Assembly: GCA_900545515.1 (NCBI GenBank)
Contig: UQZA01000024.1
Coordinates: forward strand, 1-36,801
Direction: 5' to 3'
DNA: 36,801 nt
From: an uncultured Eubacteriales bacterium
Lineage (GTDB): Bacteria > Bacillota > Clostridia > Oscillospirales > Oscillospiraceae
The stretch's first letter is position 1; each line of letters opens with the position of its first letter. Under the pieces are notes generated by a model. The model had not been told where the DNA came from. It searched no databases and saw nothing but the letters and a program-made list of their open reading frames with translations. The position numbers were made by a program, and so were the translations under genes. Shown piece by piece: positions 25,689-33,344 of this stretch.

Positions 25689-25726
25689 GCGGAGGTGTCT
25701 CAAAATTCGTTTTGAGACACCTCCGC
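25689..25726 (-). terminator. Perfect 17-bp hairpin with TTCG loop, bidirectional terminator
   Basis: A perfect 17-bp inverted repeat (25689-25705 with 25710-25726; inner part GTGTCTCAAAA/TTTTGAGACAC) is closed by TTCG, which on the minus strand reads CGAA. It begins 11 bases past the stop of the minus-strand regulator. ACATTTTC follows on that strand. The core matches the hairpins at 31577 and, less well, 11717. Confidence 0.8.
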
Positions 25727-25736
25727 GCCGGTTCCA

Positions 25737-26837
25737 TTATGTCAGCAATACTCGTTCCAGTTGCCGCAGGAAGTGGCGTACTGCTTCATGATCTGTCTGA
25801 TAATAATTTTTTTGTGCTTCCTGCTCTTGCTTCAGGAAGCCATAACTGCACAAAAGCGCCAGGTTCCGTGACATATTGCTGGGGTCTACGCCCATCGCCT
25901 TTGCCAATTCCAGGCTGTATGCCCGTTCTTTGCTAAGTCTGCCTAAAATTTCCAGCCGTTTTTTGTCGCTCAGGGCCTTCAGGGAGAGGCCGAGCATCTC
26001 GTAGGTCATGTTTTGGTCCCGGCGCTGACTCTTGACGCTGACGCCGCAGCCCAGGTAGAGATAGCTTTCGTTTTCCAATAAATCCGACTTTTTGTAAAGC
26101 AGAAAGTTGTAGTTCATGACAAAGATTGCCACCACAGTATGCTCATGTTCGCCGACGGTAAGGGTCTGTCCCATCGTGTCGGACAGATAGTCCAACAGGG
26201 GCACGGGAGAATTCTGCCAATATTCCACCCGTTGGTCCAGAATCCAGTGGGCCCGATGAAGGGTTTCCTCCAACCGCTGGGCAATGGGATAAATCAGGTT
26301 CGCCAGCTCGTCCAGGCTCTTGTCAAAGCTTCGCAGCGCCCGGCACAGGTTCAGCTGGAATTCCGGCGGGAGCTCCAGGGCGCAGACCTGGTCCAGAAAA
26401 TCGCCGGGACAATCTTCCCCAAAGGAGAATTCCAGGCTCATGATGGAGTAGCTTTGAATCCACGCCCCCTTCTCCTGCAAGTATCGCCAGTTGGTCCGGA
26501 TTTCTTCCACATTCTTCCAGAAGTCTGTTTCCTTTAGGGTGAAAAAAGAGAAGGTCAAAAGACGCGCCAGGCAGGTTCCTTCCTGCTTGTCGCTGGTGTC
26601 CACCCGGGCAAAAAAGCGCCGCAAAGCAGGGCTTTGGGGGTCCAGGCCCCGGCAGGTCTCCTCCAGAATCTCCTGGAGTTGCTCCACCTGCCGCACCATC
26701 CGGTCTCCCTCGGCGGTATCCTCTGCGGCAAGCCTCAGACTTAGCAGGGAGCGGAAGGAAATGCCATTGACAAATCTGTATAACATTTCCACCGTTTCAA
26801 ATAAAATATAGGGTTTCCGGATGAATGCATAGTCCAT
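25737..26837 (-). CDS. ArsR-like winged-helix regulator with large N-terminal domain
   Basis: A 366-residue cytoplasmic protein. The C-terminal 90 residues form an ArsR-type winged helix (LSLKALSDKKRLEILGRLSKE, SLELAKAMGVDPSNMSRNLALL, YGFLKQ, NYYQTDHEAV). The first 270 residues are mostly helical and match no family I can name; they may bind a ligand or mediate dimerisation. This long-form layout is seen in uncharacterised clostridial regulators. The gene is divergent from a MATE exporter plus acetyltransferase operon with about 260 bases between starts, so it is the likely regulator of that operon. The ATG at 26837 has only a weak ribosome site (GGAAG, close; AAAGGA, farther). Winged helix is confident; ligand and target are inference. 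Confidence 0.78.
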   Translation of the reverse strand: MDYAFIRKPYILFETVEMLYRFVNGISFRSLLSLRLAAEDTAEGDRMVRQVEQLQEILEETCRGLDPQSPALRRFFARVDTSDKQEGTCLARLLTFSFFTLKETDFWKNVEEIRTNWRYLQEKGAWIQSYSIMSLEFSFGEDCPGDFLDQVCALELPPEFQLNLCRALRSFDKSLDELANLIYPIAQRLEETLHRAHWILDQRVEYWQNSPVPLLDYLSDTMGQTLTVGEHEHTVVAIFVMNYNFLLYKKSDLLENESYLYLGCGVSVKSQRRDQNMTYEMLGLSLKALSDKKRLEILGRLSKERAYSLELAKAMGVDPSNMSRNLALLCSYGFLKQEQEAQKNYYQTDHEAVRHFLRQLERVLLT

Positions 26838-26884
26838 GGCTTCCGTCGTCCTTTCCCAGAAGTGGCAGCGAGTTCTTGTATAAT

Positions 26885-26913
26885 AATTTAGGGAATGTTG
26901 CAGAAAATGTCAA
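26885..26913 (-). promoter_or_regulatory. Promoter of the ArsR-like regulator
   Basis: On the minus strand TTGACA (26913-26908), a 17-base spacer and TAAATT (26890-26885) lie about 48 bases upstream of the start codon. Confidence 0.7.
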
Positions 26914-27033
26914 GCACTGTTTTTGCCGTTGCCGTCTGTTTGCCAAAGAGCGGGGATTGCAGCAATGCCCCGGTTTTTCCGTCCAGGCCGGAAGGCGAAC
27001 CGGACGAGGGCCTGGGATATTTTGTTTCCCGCC

Positions 27034-27062
27034 TTGCAGTTTCTTCTTTTTGGTGTTATACT
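27034..27062 (+). promoter_or_regulatory. Promoter of the MATE/acetyltransferase operon
   Basis: TTGCAG (27034-27039), a 17-base spacer and TATACT (27057-27062) predict a transcript start near 27069. This rules out translation starts further upstream and supports a GTG at 27099 or 27090. Confidence 0.8.
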
Positions 27063-27098
27063 CTACATGCTCAGAAGAAAGATTTGCAGGTGAATGTT

Positions 27099-28454
27099 GT
27101 GAAATTGCAAAAAGAAGAGCTTTTTACCAACCGGATGCTGCTCCGCCTCATTTTCCCACTGGTGATTGAACAGGCTCTGGCGGCTCTGGTGGGGATGTGC
27201 GATGGTGTGATGGTATCTTCGGCAGGAGAAGCGGCCATTTCTGGCGTCTCCCTGGTGGATATGATCAACAATGTGATTATCAACCTGTTTGCCGCCCTGG
27301 CCACCGGCGGCGCTGTGATTACCAGCCAGTTTCTGGGGGCGCGGCGTCGGGAGGAGGCGCAGAGAAGTGCAGGGCAGCTGGTGTGTATGGCTGCGGTCTT
27401 TGGCCTGGGGGTGATGGCGTTTTGCTTGTTTCTGGCCCAGGGAATGCTCCGCCTCTTTTTTGGCTCCATTGAGGCGGATGTTATGGCGGCAGGCCTGACT
27501 TATTTTCGGATCACAGCCCTGTCCTTCCCCTTCCTGGCCCTGTACAATGCAGGCGCGGCCATTTTCCGGAGCATGGGCAATAGCAAGATTTCCATGAAGG
27601 TCAGCCTGGTGATGAATGTGATCAATGTGGGGGGAAATGCCCTGTGCATTTACGGCCTGGGGATGGGGGTGGCTGGTGTGGCCATTCCCACCTTGGTTTC
27701 CAGGGCGGTTGCAGCTGTGCTGATTCTGGCCCTGGCCGCCCGGCCAGAGCAGGAGGTACGGCTGGTGCCCCGGAACCTCATCCACTTTTATCCCAAAATG
27801 ATGGGACATATTTTGCAAATCGGCATTCCTTCGGCCTTTGAAAGCTGCCTGTTCCAGCTGGGCCGGGTGGTTGTAGTCAGTATGATTGCCCTGTTTGGCA
27901 CGACCCAGACCTCTGCAAACGCCGTGGCGAACAATCTGGATAGCATCAGCATCATCATTGGCCAGGCCATGGGCCTTGCCATGATTACGGTGGTGGGCCA
28001 GTGCATGGGCGCAGGGGAGCCGGAGCAGGCTTCCCGGCAGACCAGGAAGCTAATGGGCTGGGTGTATGTGGCCCAGGGCCTGAGCAATGTGCTGGTGATT
28101 GCCGGCCTGCCGCTGCTCATCGGGTTTTACCGGTCCCTGTCTCCAGAGACGGTTGCCCTGTCCCGGACCCTGGTGCTGATTCATTCAGTCAGCGCTCTGG
28201 TTTTGTGGCCGGCGGCCTTTGTGCTTCCCAATGCTCTGCGGGCGGCCGGTGATGTGCGGTTTACCATGACGGTGAGCGTGGCCTCCATGGTTCTGTGGCG
28301 CATTGGGTTCTCCTGGATCTTGTGCGTGAAGCTGGGATACGGGGCCACTGGAGTTTGGATTGCTATGGTGCTGGATTGGATCTGCCGGACGGCCTTTTTT
28401 GTGTGGCGTTTTTGCTCCGGCGTGTGGAAGAAAAAGCGGCTGGTGGAGGCCTGA
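27099..28454 (+). CDS. MATE-family efflux transporter
   Basis: A 451-residue multidrug/toxic-compound exporter of the inner membrane, driven by Na+ or H+. About 12 hydrophobic helices span the protein, and the N-terminal LLRLIFPLVIEQALAALVGM, MVSSAGEAAISGVSL and ALATGGAVITSQFLGA segments are typical of the clostridial NorM/DinF-type branch. The reading frame extends to 26895, but the promoter at 27034-27062 lies inside that extension. The GTG at 27099 has AGGTGA six bases upstream; the GTG at 27090 is an alternative adding three residues. The acetyltransferase gene follows after 16 bases, and the divergent ArsR-like gene is a likely regulator. Substrate unknown. Confidence 0.93.
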   Translation: MKLQKEELFTNRMLLRLIFPLVIEQALAALVGMCDGVMVSSAGEAAISGVSLVDMINNVIINLFAALATGGAVITSQFLGARRREEAQRSAGQLVCMAAVFGLGVMAFCLFLAQGMLRLFFGSIEADVMAAGLTYFRITALSFPFLALYNAGAAIFRSMGNSKISMKVSLVMNVINVGGNALCIYGLGMGVAGVAIPTLVSRAVAAVLILALAARPEQEVRLVPRNLIHFYPKMMGHILQIGIPSAFESCLFQLGRVVVVSMIALFGTTQTSANAVANNLDSISIIIGQAMGLAMITVVGQCMGAGEPEQASRQTRKLMGWVYVAQGLSNVLVIAGLPLLIGFYRSLSPETVALSRTLVLIHSVSALVLWPAAFVLPNALRAAGDVRFTMTVSVASMVLWRIGFSWILCVKLGYGATGVWIAMVLDWICRTAFFVWRFCSGVWKKKRLVEA

Positions 28455-28470
28455 GTATGGGGAGGAACAT

Positions 28471-29217
28471 ATGGTGAAGCTGGAACGGGTCGCCCCCCTC
28501 TTTGCCGGCTGGGAGGAGACCATGATTTGGTCTTGCCTCCAGGGCTGCATGGGGTATGCCATTGCAGATCAGGAGGAGGCGCCCAGGGCAGCGCAGATTG
28601 TGGTAGGCGATTTCTGCTTTTTTGCCGGTGAGCCTCAGGACCGCCTCATCTGCCAGGCAGGCGCCCCCATTTTGGTGCCCAAGGATGAGGCGTGGGCCCG
28701 GCGGATTGAGGCGGTCTTGGGCCAGAGCGTTCAGAAGTCCCTCCGCTATGCCATCTGCAAGGAACCTGACCGGTTTGACCGGGAGAAGCTGCGCCGGTTT
28801 GCCCAAGCTTTCGAACCGTCTTTTTCTTTGCGCGTCTTTGACCGGGACTTGTACCACCAGGCGATGGCAGAGCCCTGGTCCAGGGATTTTTGCGGATTGT
28901 TTCAGGATTTTGCAGATTTCCAGCGCCGGGGATTGGGGGTAGGTGTGGTGCAGGAGGGCCGGCTGGTGGCAGGCGCTTCCTCCTACTCGGTGTACCACGG
29001 AGGCATTGAAATTCAAATTGCAACCCAGAAGGCGTACCGGAGGCGGGGCTTGGCGACGGCCTGCGGCGCAAAGCTGATCTTGCTGTGCCTGGAAAGAGGA
29101 CTGAATCCCAGCTGGGACGCCCATGATCTGCGCTCTGTGGCCCTGGCGGAGAAGCTGGGCTACCGGCGGGGGGAGCCCTATGTGGTCTATCTTCGACGGA
29201 ATTTTGAAGCCGGTTAA
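28471..29217 (+). CDS. GNAT-family acetyltransferase
   Basis: A 248-residue cytoplasmic enzyme expected to move an acetyl group from acetyl-CoA to an amine. The C-terminal half holds the GNAT core: a beta strand (IEIQIATQKAYR), the acetyl-CoA pyrophosphate loop RRRGLATACG, and the closing SVALAEKLGYRRGEPYVVY. The N-terminal 110 residues are divergent, as in the long GNAT_acetyltran (PF12746-like) group. The ATG is chosen for GGGGAGG five bases upstream; the frame extends upstream inside the MATE gene without a ribosome site. It is co-transcribed with the MATE exporter. A drug-inactivating or metabolite-modifying role alongside export is plausible, but the substrate is not readable. Confidence 0.85.
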   Translation: MVKLERVAPLFAGWEETMIWSCLQGCMGYAIADQEEAPRAAQIVVGDFCFFAGEPQDRLICQAGAPILVPKDEAWARRIEAVLGQSVQKSLRYAICKEPDRFDREKLRRFAQAFEPSFSLRVFDRDLYHQAMAEPWSRDFCGLFQDFADFQRRGLGVGVVQEGRLVAGASSYSVYHGGIEIQIATQKAYRRRGLATACGAKLILLCLERGLNPSWDAHDLRSVALAEKLGYRRGEPYVVYLRRNFEAG

Positions 29218-29234
29218 GCCGGTTGGTGGGAAAA

Positions 29235-29270
29235 AATCGAGGCAGCCTCCACGTGGAGGCTACCTCGATT
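29235..29270. terminator. Bidirectional terminator between GNAT and polyphosphate kinase genes
   Basis: AATCGAGG-CA-GCCTCC (29235-29250) pairs with GGAGGC-TA-CCTCGATT (29255-29270) around an ACGT loop. The left flank AAAAAA gives a U-run on the minus strand, so it mainly ends the kinase transcript while also serving the plus-strand operon. Confidence 0.88.
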
Positions 29271-29273
29271 CCT

Positions 29274-31373
29274 TTAGCGCCGGAGCAGGCGTTTCCACCA
29301 GGGATGGTCTGTTTCCGGCGCGCTTAGGTTGGCAGCGGCCATGGCATCCTCCATGAGGGCGTCCTGGGCGCCGATTGGGAGCTTCCCAGTGGTGACCCGG
29401 CGGTAGGTGCCGTCGGAGCGCATACGGCGGGCCTTGGTATTATCCATGCGCTGGAGCTCTATGATGCGGTGGATTTTTTGACGTACCTGAGGGCTGTCGA
29501 TGGGGCAGCCAACCTCCACCCGGTGGTCCATATTGCGTGTCATGAAGTCGGCGGAGGAGATGAACATCAGCTCTTCGGCATCCTTGCCGAAGCAGTAAAT
29601 CCGGGCATGCTCCAGGTAACGGCCCACAATGCTGGTGACCCGGATGTTTTCCGTCTCGCCTTCCACCTGCGGCAGGATGCAGCAAATGCCACGGACGATC
29701 ATTTCCACCTGGACGCCGGCCTGGGAGGCCTCCCGCAGCTTTTGAATCAAATCCAGGTCGGTAATGGCATTGAGCTTCAGGAAGATATAGCCCTTGGGGC
29801 CTTTTGCAATTTCCCGGTCAATGAGGGCGGTGATCCGGGTTTTCATGGAGTTGGGGGCCACCAGCAGGCGGTGGTAGGTACCCTCCAGGTTTCCAATGGC
29901 CAGATCCTTAAAGAAGGCGCTGGCATCCATGCCGATTTCCCGGTTGGATGTGATATACGAAAGGTCTGTGTATTGCCTGGCCGTCTTCTCATTGTAGTTG
30001 CCGGTGCCCACCTGTGTGATGTAAGCGATGCCATTTCGCTCCCGGCGGGTGATCAGGCAGATTTTGGAGTGAACCTTATAGGAGTCGAAGCCATAGAGAA
30101 TCCGGCAGCCGGCCTCCTCCAGACGCTGGGACCAGTCGATGTTGTTTTGCTCGTCGAACCGGGCCCGCAGCTCAATCATCACGGTGACGTCCTTGCCGTT
30201 TTCTGCTGCAGCGCAAAGATACTCCACCAGTTTGGCCTGCCTGGCCAGGCGGTAGATTGTAATTTTGATGGACAGGACCGCCGGGTCCGAGGCGGCCTCC
30301 CGGAGCATTTGCAGGAAGGGCTCCATGGTTTCGTAGGGATAGGACAGCAGCACATCCCGCTTCATGACCTGGCGCAGCATGCTCTCCTTGGGCAGGACTC
30401 CGGCGGGAGGCTGCGGCTGGAAGGGGGGATAGGTCAGCTCCTGGCGCAGAGCCGGGGGCAGCCGGTCCTGCAGGGAGAAGACGTCATGCATTTGCATGGG
30501 GGAAGAGGTGACATAGAGCTGCTTTTTCCCCAGCTGAAGCTTTTCACAAAAATACTGAATGAAGTGGTTGGAGATTGGGCAGCTCAGTTCCAGCCGCACG
30601 GGAGCCAGCTTGGTCCGTTGGCGGAGCAGCTTTTTCATTTGGGTCCGGAAGTCTTCCTCAAAGCCCTCCTCCGCAGGTGCAATGTCTGCGTTGCGCGTGA
30701 TGCAGAAAATCACCTTTTCCGTAATGGCGTATGGCTTAAAAATACGCTCGGCATGGGAGAGAATCAGATCCTCTGTACGAACGTAACGCACCTCGCTCCC
30801 CGGCAGGAACAAGGTCTCCGGCAGGGAGGTGGGGACGGGAATGACGCCAAAGACCACCTTACCCTTATTTTGGAGCAGCGCCCCGATGTGCAGGACCTTA
30901 TTGGCCAAATGGGGGAAGGGATGGTGGCCATCGATGATCTGAGGGGAGAGGATGGGGTCCACTTCGTTTTGAAAGTACTGCCGCAAATACTTCTGGTCCG
31001 CCTTATCCAGATCGCCCGGGAAAAGGCGGCAGATGCCGTAGCTCCCCAGGAGCTGCTGAAGCTGCCGGCAGATGTCATCCTTTTCCGCAATCAACGGCTG
31101 GACGGCGGCAAAAATGGCCTCCAGCTGCTCTTTGGGGGAAAGGCCGGTTTTATTATCTGGGGCGTGCCCCTTGACCAGGGACAGGTCCAGCAGGCTTCCC
31201 ACGCGAATCATGAAAAACTCATCCAAATTGCTGGTGAAAATGGAGACAAATTTGAGCCGCTCCAGCAGGGGAACCTGCTCATCCAAGGCCTCCAAAAGCA
31301 CACGTTCATTGAATCGGAGCCAGGAGAGCTCCCGGTTTTGGGTATAGAGGGGGTAGGAATTTCGTTCGGACAT
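29274..31373 (-). CDS. ppk1: Polyphosphate kinase 1
   Basis: A 699-residue enzyme that reversibly polymerises the gamma-phosphate of ATP into polyphosphate. The N-terminal domain opens with NRELSWLRFNERVL and FVSIFTSNLDEFFMIRVG, the head domain and two phospholipase-D-like catalytic domains follow. Phosphorylated His435 lies in YKVHSKICLI and the second conserved histidine is His589 in EHARIYCFG; VGTGNYNEKTARQYTD and SADFMTRNMDHRVE are also diagnostic. Length fits the family. The start has only a modest ribosome site (GGTGAG). No ppx gene is adjacent. I see no clear promoter in the 245 bases upstream. Roles include stress survival and phosphate storage. Confidence 0.97.
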   Translation of the reverse strand: MSERNSYPLYTQNRELSWLRFNERVLLEALDEQVPLLERLKFVSIFTSNLDEFFMIRVGSLLDLSLVKGHAPDNKTGLSPKEQLEAIFAAVQPLIAEKDDICRQLQQLLGSYGICRLFPGDLDKADQKYLRQYFQNEVDPILSPQIIDGHHPFPHLANKVLHIGALLQNKGKVVFGVIPVPTSLPETLFLPGSEVRYVRTEDLILSHAERIFKPYAITEKVIFCITRNADIAPAEEGFEEDFRTQMKKLLRQRTKLAPVRLELSCPISNHFIQYFCEKLQLGKKQLYVTSSPMQMHDVFSLQDRLPPALRQELTYPPFQPQPPAGVLPKESMLRQVMKRDVLLSYPYETMEPFLQMLREAASDPAVLSIKITIYRLARQAKLVEYLCAAAENGKDVTVMIELRARFDEQNNIDWSQRLEEAGCRILYGFDSYKVHSKICLITRRERNGIAYITQVGTGNYNEKTARQYTDLSYITSNREIGMDASAFFKDLAIGNLEGTYHRLLVAPNSMKTRITALIDREIAKGPKGYIFLKLNAITDLDLIQKLREASQAGVQVEMIVRGICCILPQVEGETENIRVTSIVGRYLEHARIYCFGKDAEELMFISSADFMTRNMDHRVEVGCPIDSPQVRQKIHRIIELQRMDNTKARRMRSDGTYRRVTTGKLPIGAQDALMEDAMAAANLSAPETDHPWWKRLLRR

Positions 31374-31576
31374 AGCCGCTCACCACTTTCTTCGGGTTCC
31401 TGAAACGATTGCTGGTACGTCATGATGGGAATTGTGAGATGATCAAAGGCGCAGGGCCATTTCAGCGCAGTTCATCCACCCAGGCGAACTTTGGAGGTTG
31501 GCCAAGGCGGATAGGCGCGCTTACACGCTTGCTTCCAGAGAAGGCAGGCGCTGCTGCTCCAGCGCAAAGCAAAAAA

Positions 31577-31605
31577 GGGTTGCCTCAAAAATTTTGAGAC
31601 AACCC
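31577..31605 (-). terminator. Terminator of the BlaI/BlaR1-like operon
   Basis: GGGTTGCCTCAAAA (31577-31590) pairs with TTTTGAGACAACCC (31592-31605) with one mismatch; the innermost A-T pairs must open to form the loop. On the minus strand it is followed by TTTTTTGC, just past the stop of the peptidase gene. Confidence 0.85.
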
Positions 31606-31618
31606 CTGCCTTTGTGTA

Positions 31619-32788
31619 TTAGCCGCCCCAAACAGAGTCCAACCGCACCTCTTCGATTGCGACGTCAATGATGGGCAGATCCGAGTAAGGCGGCAGCGAC
31701 AGCATTTCTGGGGTCAGCTCCTTTACAAACTCCCCCTCCACATAGTATTCCAGCTGACCGTCTTCCTTGCGGAAGATGTAAGTGAGACTCGCATCAGACG
31801 GTCGTTCAATTATGCCCTCAATTGCAGGTGGTGGAAACCCAGGCTGCAAAATGACGGTATAGGAGCCCAGAAAAACTAGCATACATAACGCTGCCCCGAT
31901 CCAAGGAAGGACCGCGCGTTTGGACGGACGGCGCTCACGCTGCAACAGCAGGCGGAAGCGCTGGCGCAGCCGGGATTTGGAGGGAATCCCCAAATACTTG
32001 GCAGCCAAAGAGCGAGAGGAGGTTTTTCCGATTTTTAATATTTCCAGGAGCGCGGAGGAGTACTGGAGCTGTTCCAGTTTGGAGAGCCGGCTACACACAT
32101 GCTTGTCACACCGAAGCTCCAAAATTTGATCTACGCTGCTTTTGAACAGATACACCAGAGGATTCCACCACAAAAGGCAGCAGAAAATTCGGATTCCCAG
32201 CTTCAGCCACAGGTCCCGGCTTCGGTAATGGTACAGCTCATGAAGCAGAATGCAATGTAGCTGCGAAGCAGGCAGCTGCATGGATTGCGGCGGGAGCAGG
32301 ATCACTGGCTTTGTAAATCCCACCATCATCACGGTGGAGACCCGGCAGGAGATTCCCACAGAGACTGGTTTGCTGCACTGAGCCTCCCGGGCAGCCTGGC
32401 AACATAGCTGGTGGAGCTGCGACCCCTCTTGAGGAAGCTGGCACAGCTGCACAATCCGGTGCTGCCGGTACAGGGTGACCGCCAACCGGCAGAGCATCCC
32501 CACGGACCCAACGCACCACAGAATCAGAAGCCCCCGGCCCAGGGAAAGTCCGGGCCATAGCTCCTGCCAGAGCAGGGATATGATAGAAGGATACACATGC
32601 CAGCAACAGATTACGCGGGTATGGGGAAACTCCACCGGGAGCAAAAAGCGCAGAAATCCCAATCCAAAGACCAATCCCAGCAGCCAGAAGGAACGGCCTT
32701 TGGTGCATAAAACCAGACAGCTACCCAAAATGACCGCCAGGGAAAAGCAAATCAACCCCATGCAGAAGGAAAGTTCATTCAAATCCAT
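31619..32788 (-). CDS. BlaR1/MecR1-like M56 membrane metallopeptidase with short extracellular tail
   Basis: A 389-residue membrane protein. Hydrophobic helices lie near residues 5-25, 30-50, 75-100 and 295-315. The zinc protease motif is His183-Glu-x-x-His187 (LLHELYHYRSRD), with Glu224 in LELRCDKHV as third ligand, as in the M56 family. In BlaR1/MecR1 such proteases respond to a signal and lead to cleavage of the partner repressor. Here the C-terminal extracellular part is only about 75 residues (IEGIIERPSDASLTYIF onward), with no penicillin-binding domain, so the signal is probably not a beta-lactam bound in the classical way. The start overlaps the BlaI-like stop by one base, so the two are coupled. 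Confidence 0.88.
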   Translation of the reverse strand: MDLNELSFCMGLICFSLAVILGSCLVLCTKGRSFWLLGLVFGLGFLRFLLPVEFPHTRVICCWHVYPSIISLLWQELWPGLSLGRGLLILWCVGSVGMLCRLAVTLYRQHRIVQLCQLPQEGSQLHQLCCQAAREAQCSKPVSVGISCRVSTVMMVGFTKPVILLPPQSMQLPASQLHCILLHELYHYRSRDLWLKLGIRIFCCLLWWNPLVYLFKSSVDQILELRCDKHVCSRLSKLEQLQYSSALLEILKIGKTSSRSLAAKYLGIPSKSRLRQRFRLLLQRERRPSKRAVLPWIGAALCMLVFLGSYTVILQPGFPPPAIEGIIERPSDASLTYIFRKEDGQLEYYVEGEFVKELTPEMLSLPPYSDLPIIDVAIEEVRLDSVWGG

Positions 32789-33189
32789 TAGACATTTAAC
32801 TCTTTGCGTTTTTCCTCCAGCATTTGCTCCAGCTCGGCAATGGTTTGGGCATCGATTCCCTTTTTATCGACCAGAGCAGCGACCACACCCAGCAGCCGGT
32901 CGCTGACCGTCATATCCGGGGTAGCCTCCAGAGCCTGGGCAGCGGCGTATTCTGTCTGGGAGAGGGTGGGGGCATAGGTCCGGCCGTAGCCGCGCCCGCA
33001 GCGCGCGACGCCCACCACCTGAAGGACACCTTTTTTAATCATGTTGTTGAGGATGAGGTGGATAGAATTGGGATTCCAATCCTTGTCCGGAAGTGCTTCC
33101 AAAATCTCCGGACGGGTCATGGCGCGGCTTTCTGACCAGAGGAGGTTCAAGATGCAGAATTCGTTAGAGGATAAAGACAGAGCGGACAT
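32788..33189 (-). CDS. BlaI/MecI/CopY-family repressor
   Basis: A 133-residue winged-helix repressor. The N-terminal DNA-binding domain reads LSSNEFCILNLLWSESRAMTRPEILEAL, then WNPNSIHLILNNMIKKGVLQVVG, corresponding to the BlaI helix-turn-helix; the C-terminal helices mediate dimerisation and contain the region cut in BlaI. The ATG at 33189 is used rather than the TTG at 33195 because AAGGTGA (33202-33196 on the minus strand) is at correct spacing only for the ATG. It is the first gene of a two-gene operon with the M56 peptidase. No beta-lactamase gene is near, so the regulon lies elsewhere or concerns another envelope stress. Confidence 0.88.
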   Translation of the reverse strand: MSALSLSSNEFCILNLLWSESRAMTRPEILEALPDKDWNPNSIHLILNNMIKKGVLQVVGVARCGRGYGRTYAPTLSQTEYAAAQALEATPDMTVSDRLLGVVAALVDKKGIDAQTIAELEQMLEEKRKELNV

Positions 33190-33237
33190 AAACAATCACC
33201 TTGCTTTTTATATTTTGGGAAATATCACTATATGTGT

Positions 33238-33266
33238 ATAATAGCTGAATTCTGAGATGGTGTCAA
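33238..33266 (-). promoter_or_regulatory. Promoter of the BlaI/BlaR1-like operon
   Basis: On the minus strand TTGACA (33266-33261), a 17-base spacer and TATTAT (33243-33238). An imperfect dyad, CAC-TATAT-GTG (33227-33237), lies immediately downstream of the -10, where a BlaI-type autorepressor would bind. The dyad is short, so its role is tentative. Confidence 0.8.
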
Positions 33267-33344
33267 TAGCGAAAACAAAAAAAGATGAAGCATTTTTCGG
33301 GTAGCCTGTCAAATCAGGGCGAAAGTCCATTCTCTGGCGAGTCC

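Noticed and set aside
26895..27098. Upstream extension of the MATE frame
   Set aside because: It contains the operon's own promoter, its translation is not MATE-like, and it has no ribosome site.
29469..31403. A 644-codon frame antisense to polyphosphate kinase
   Set aside because: The minus strand is an unmistakable PPK1; the antisense translation matches nothing and has no proper start context.
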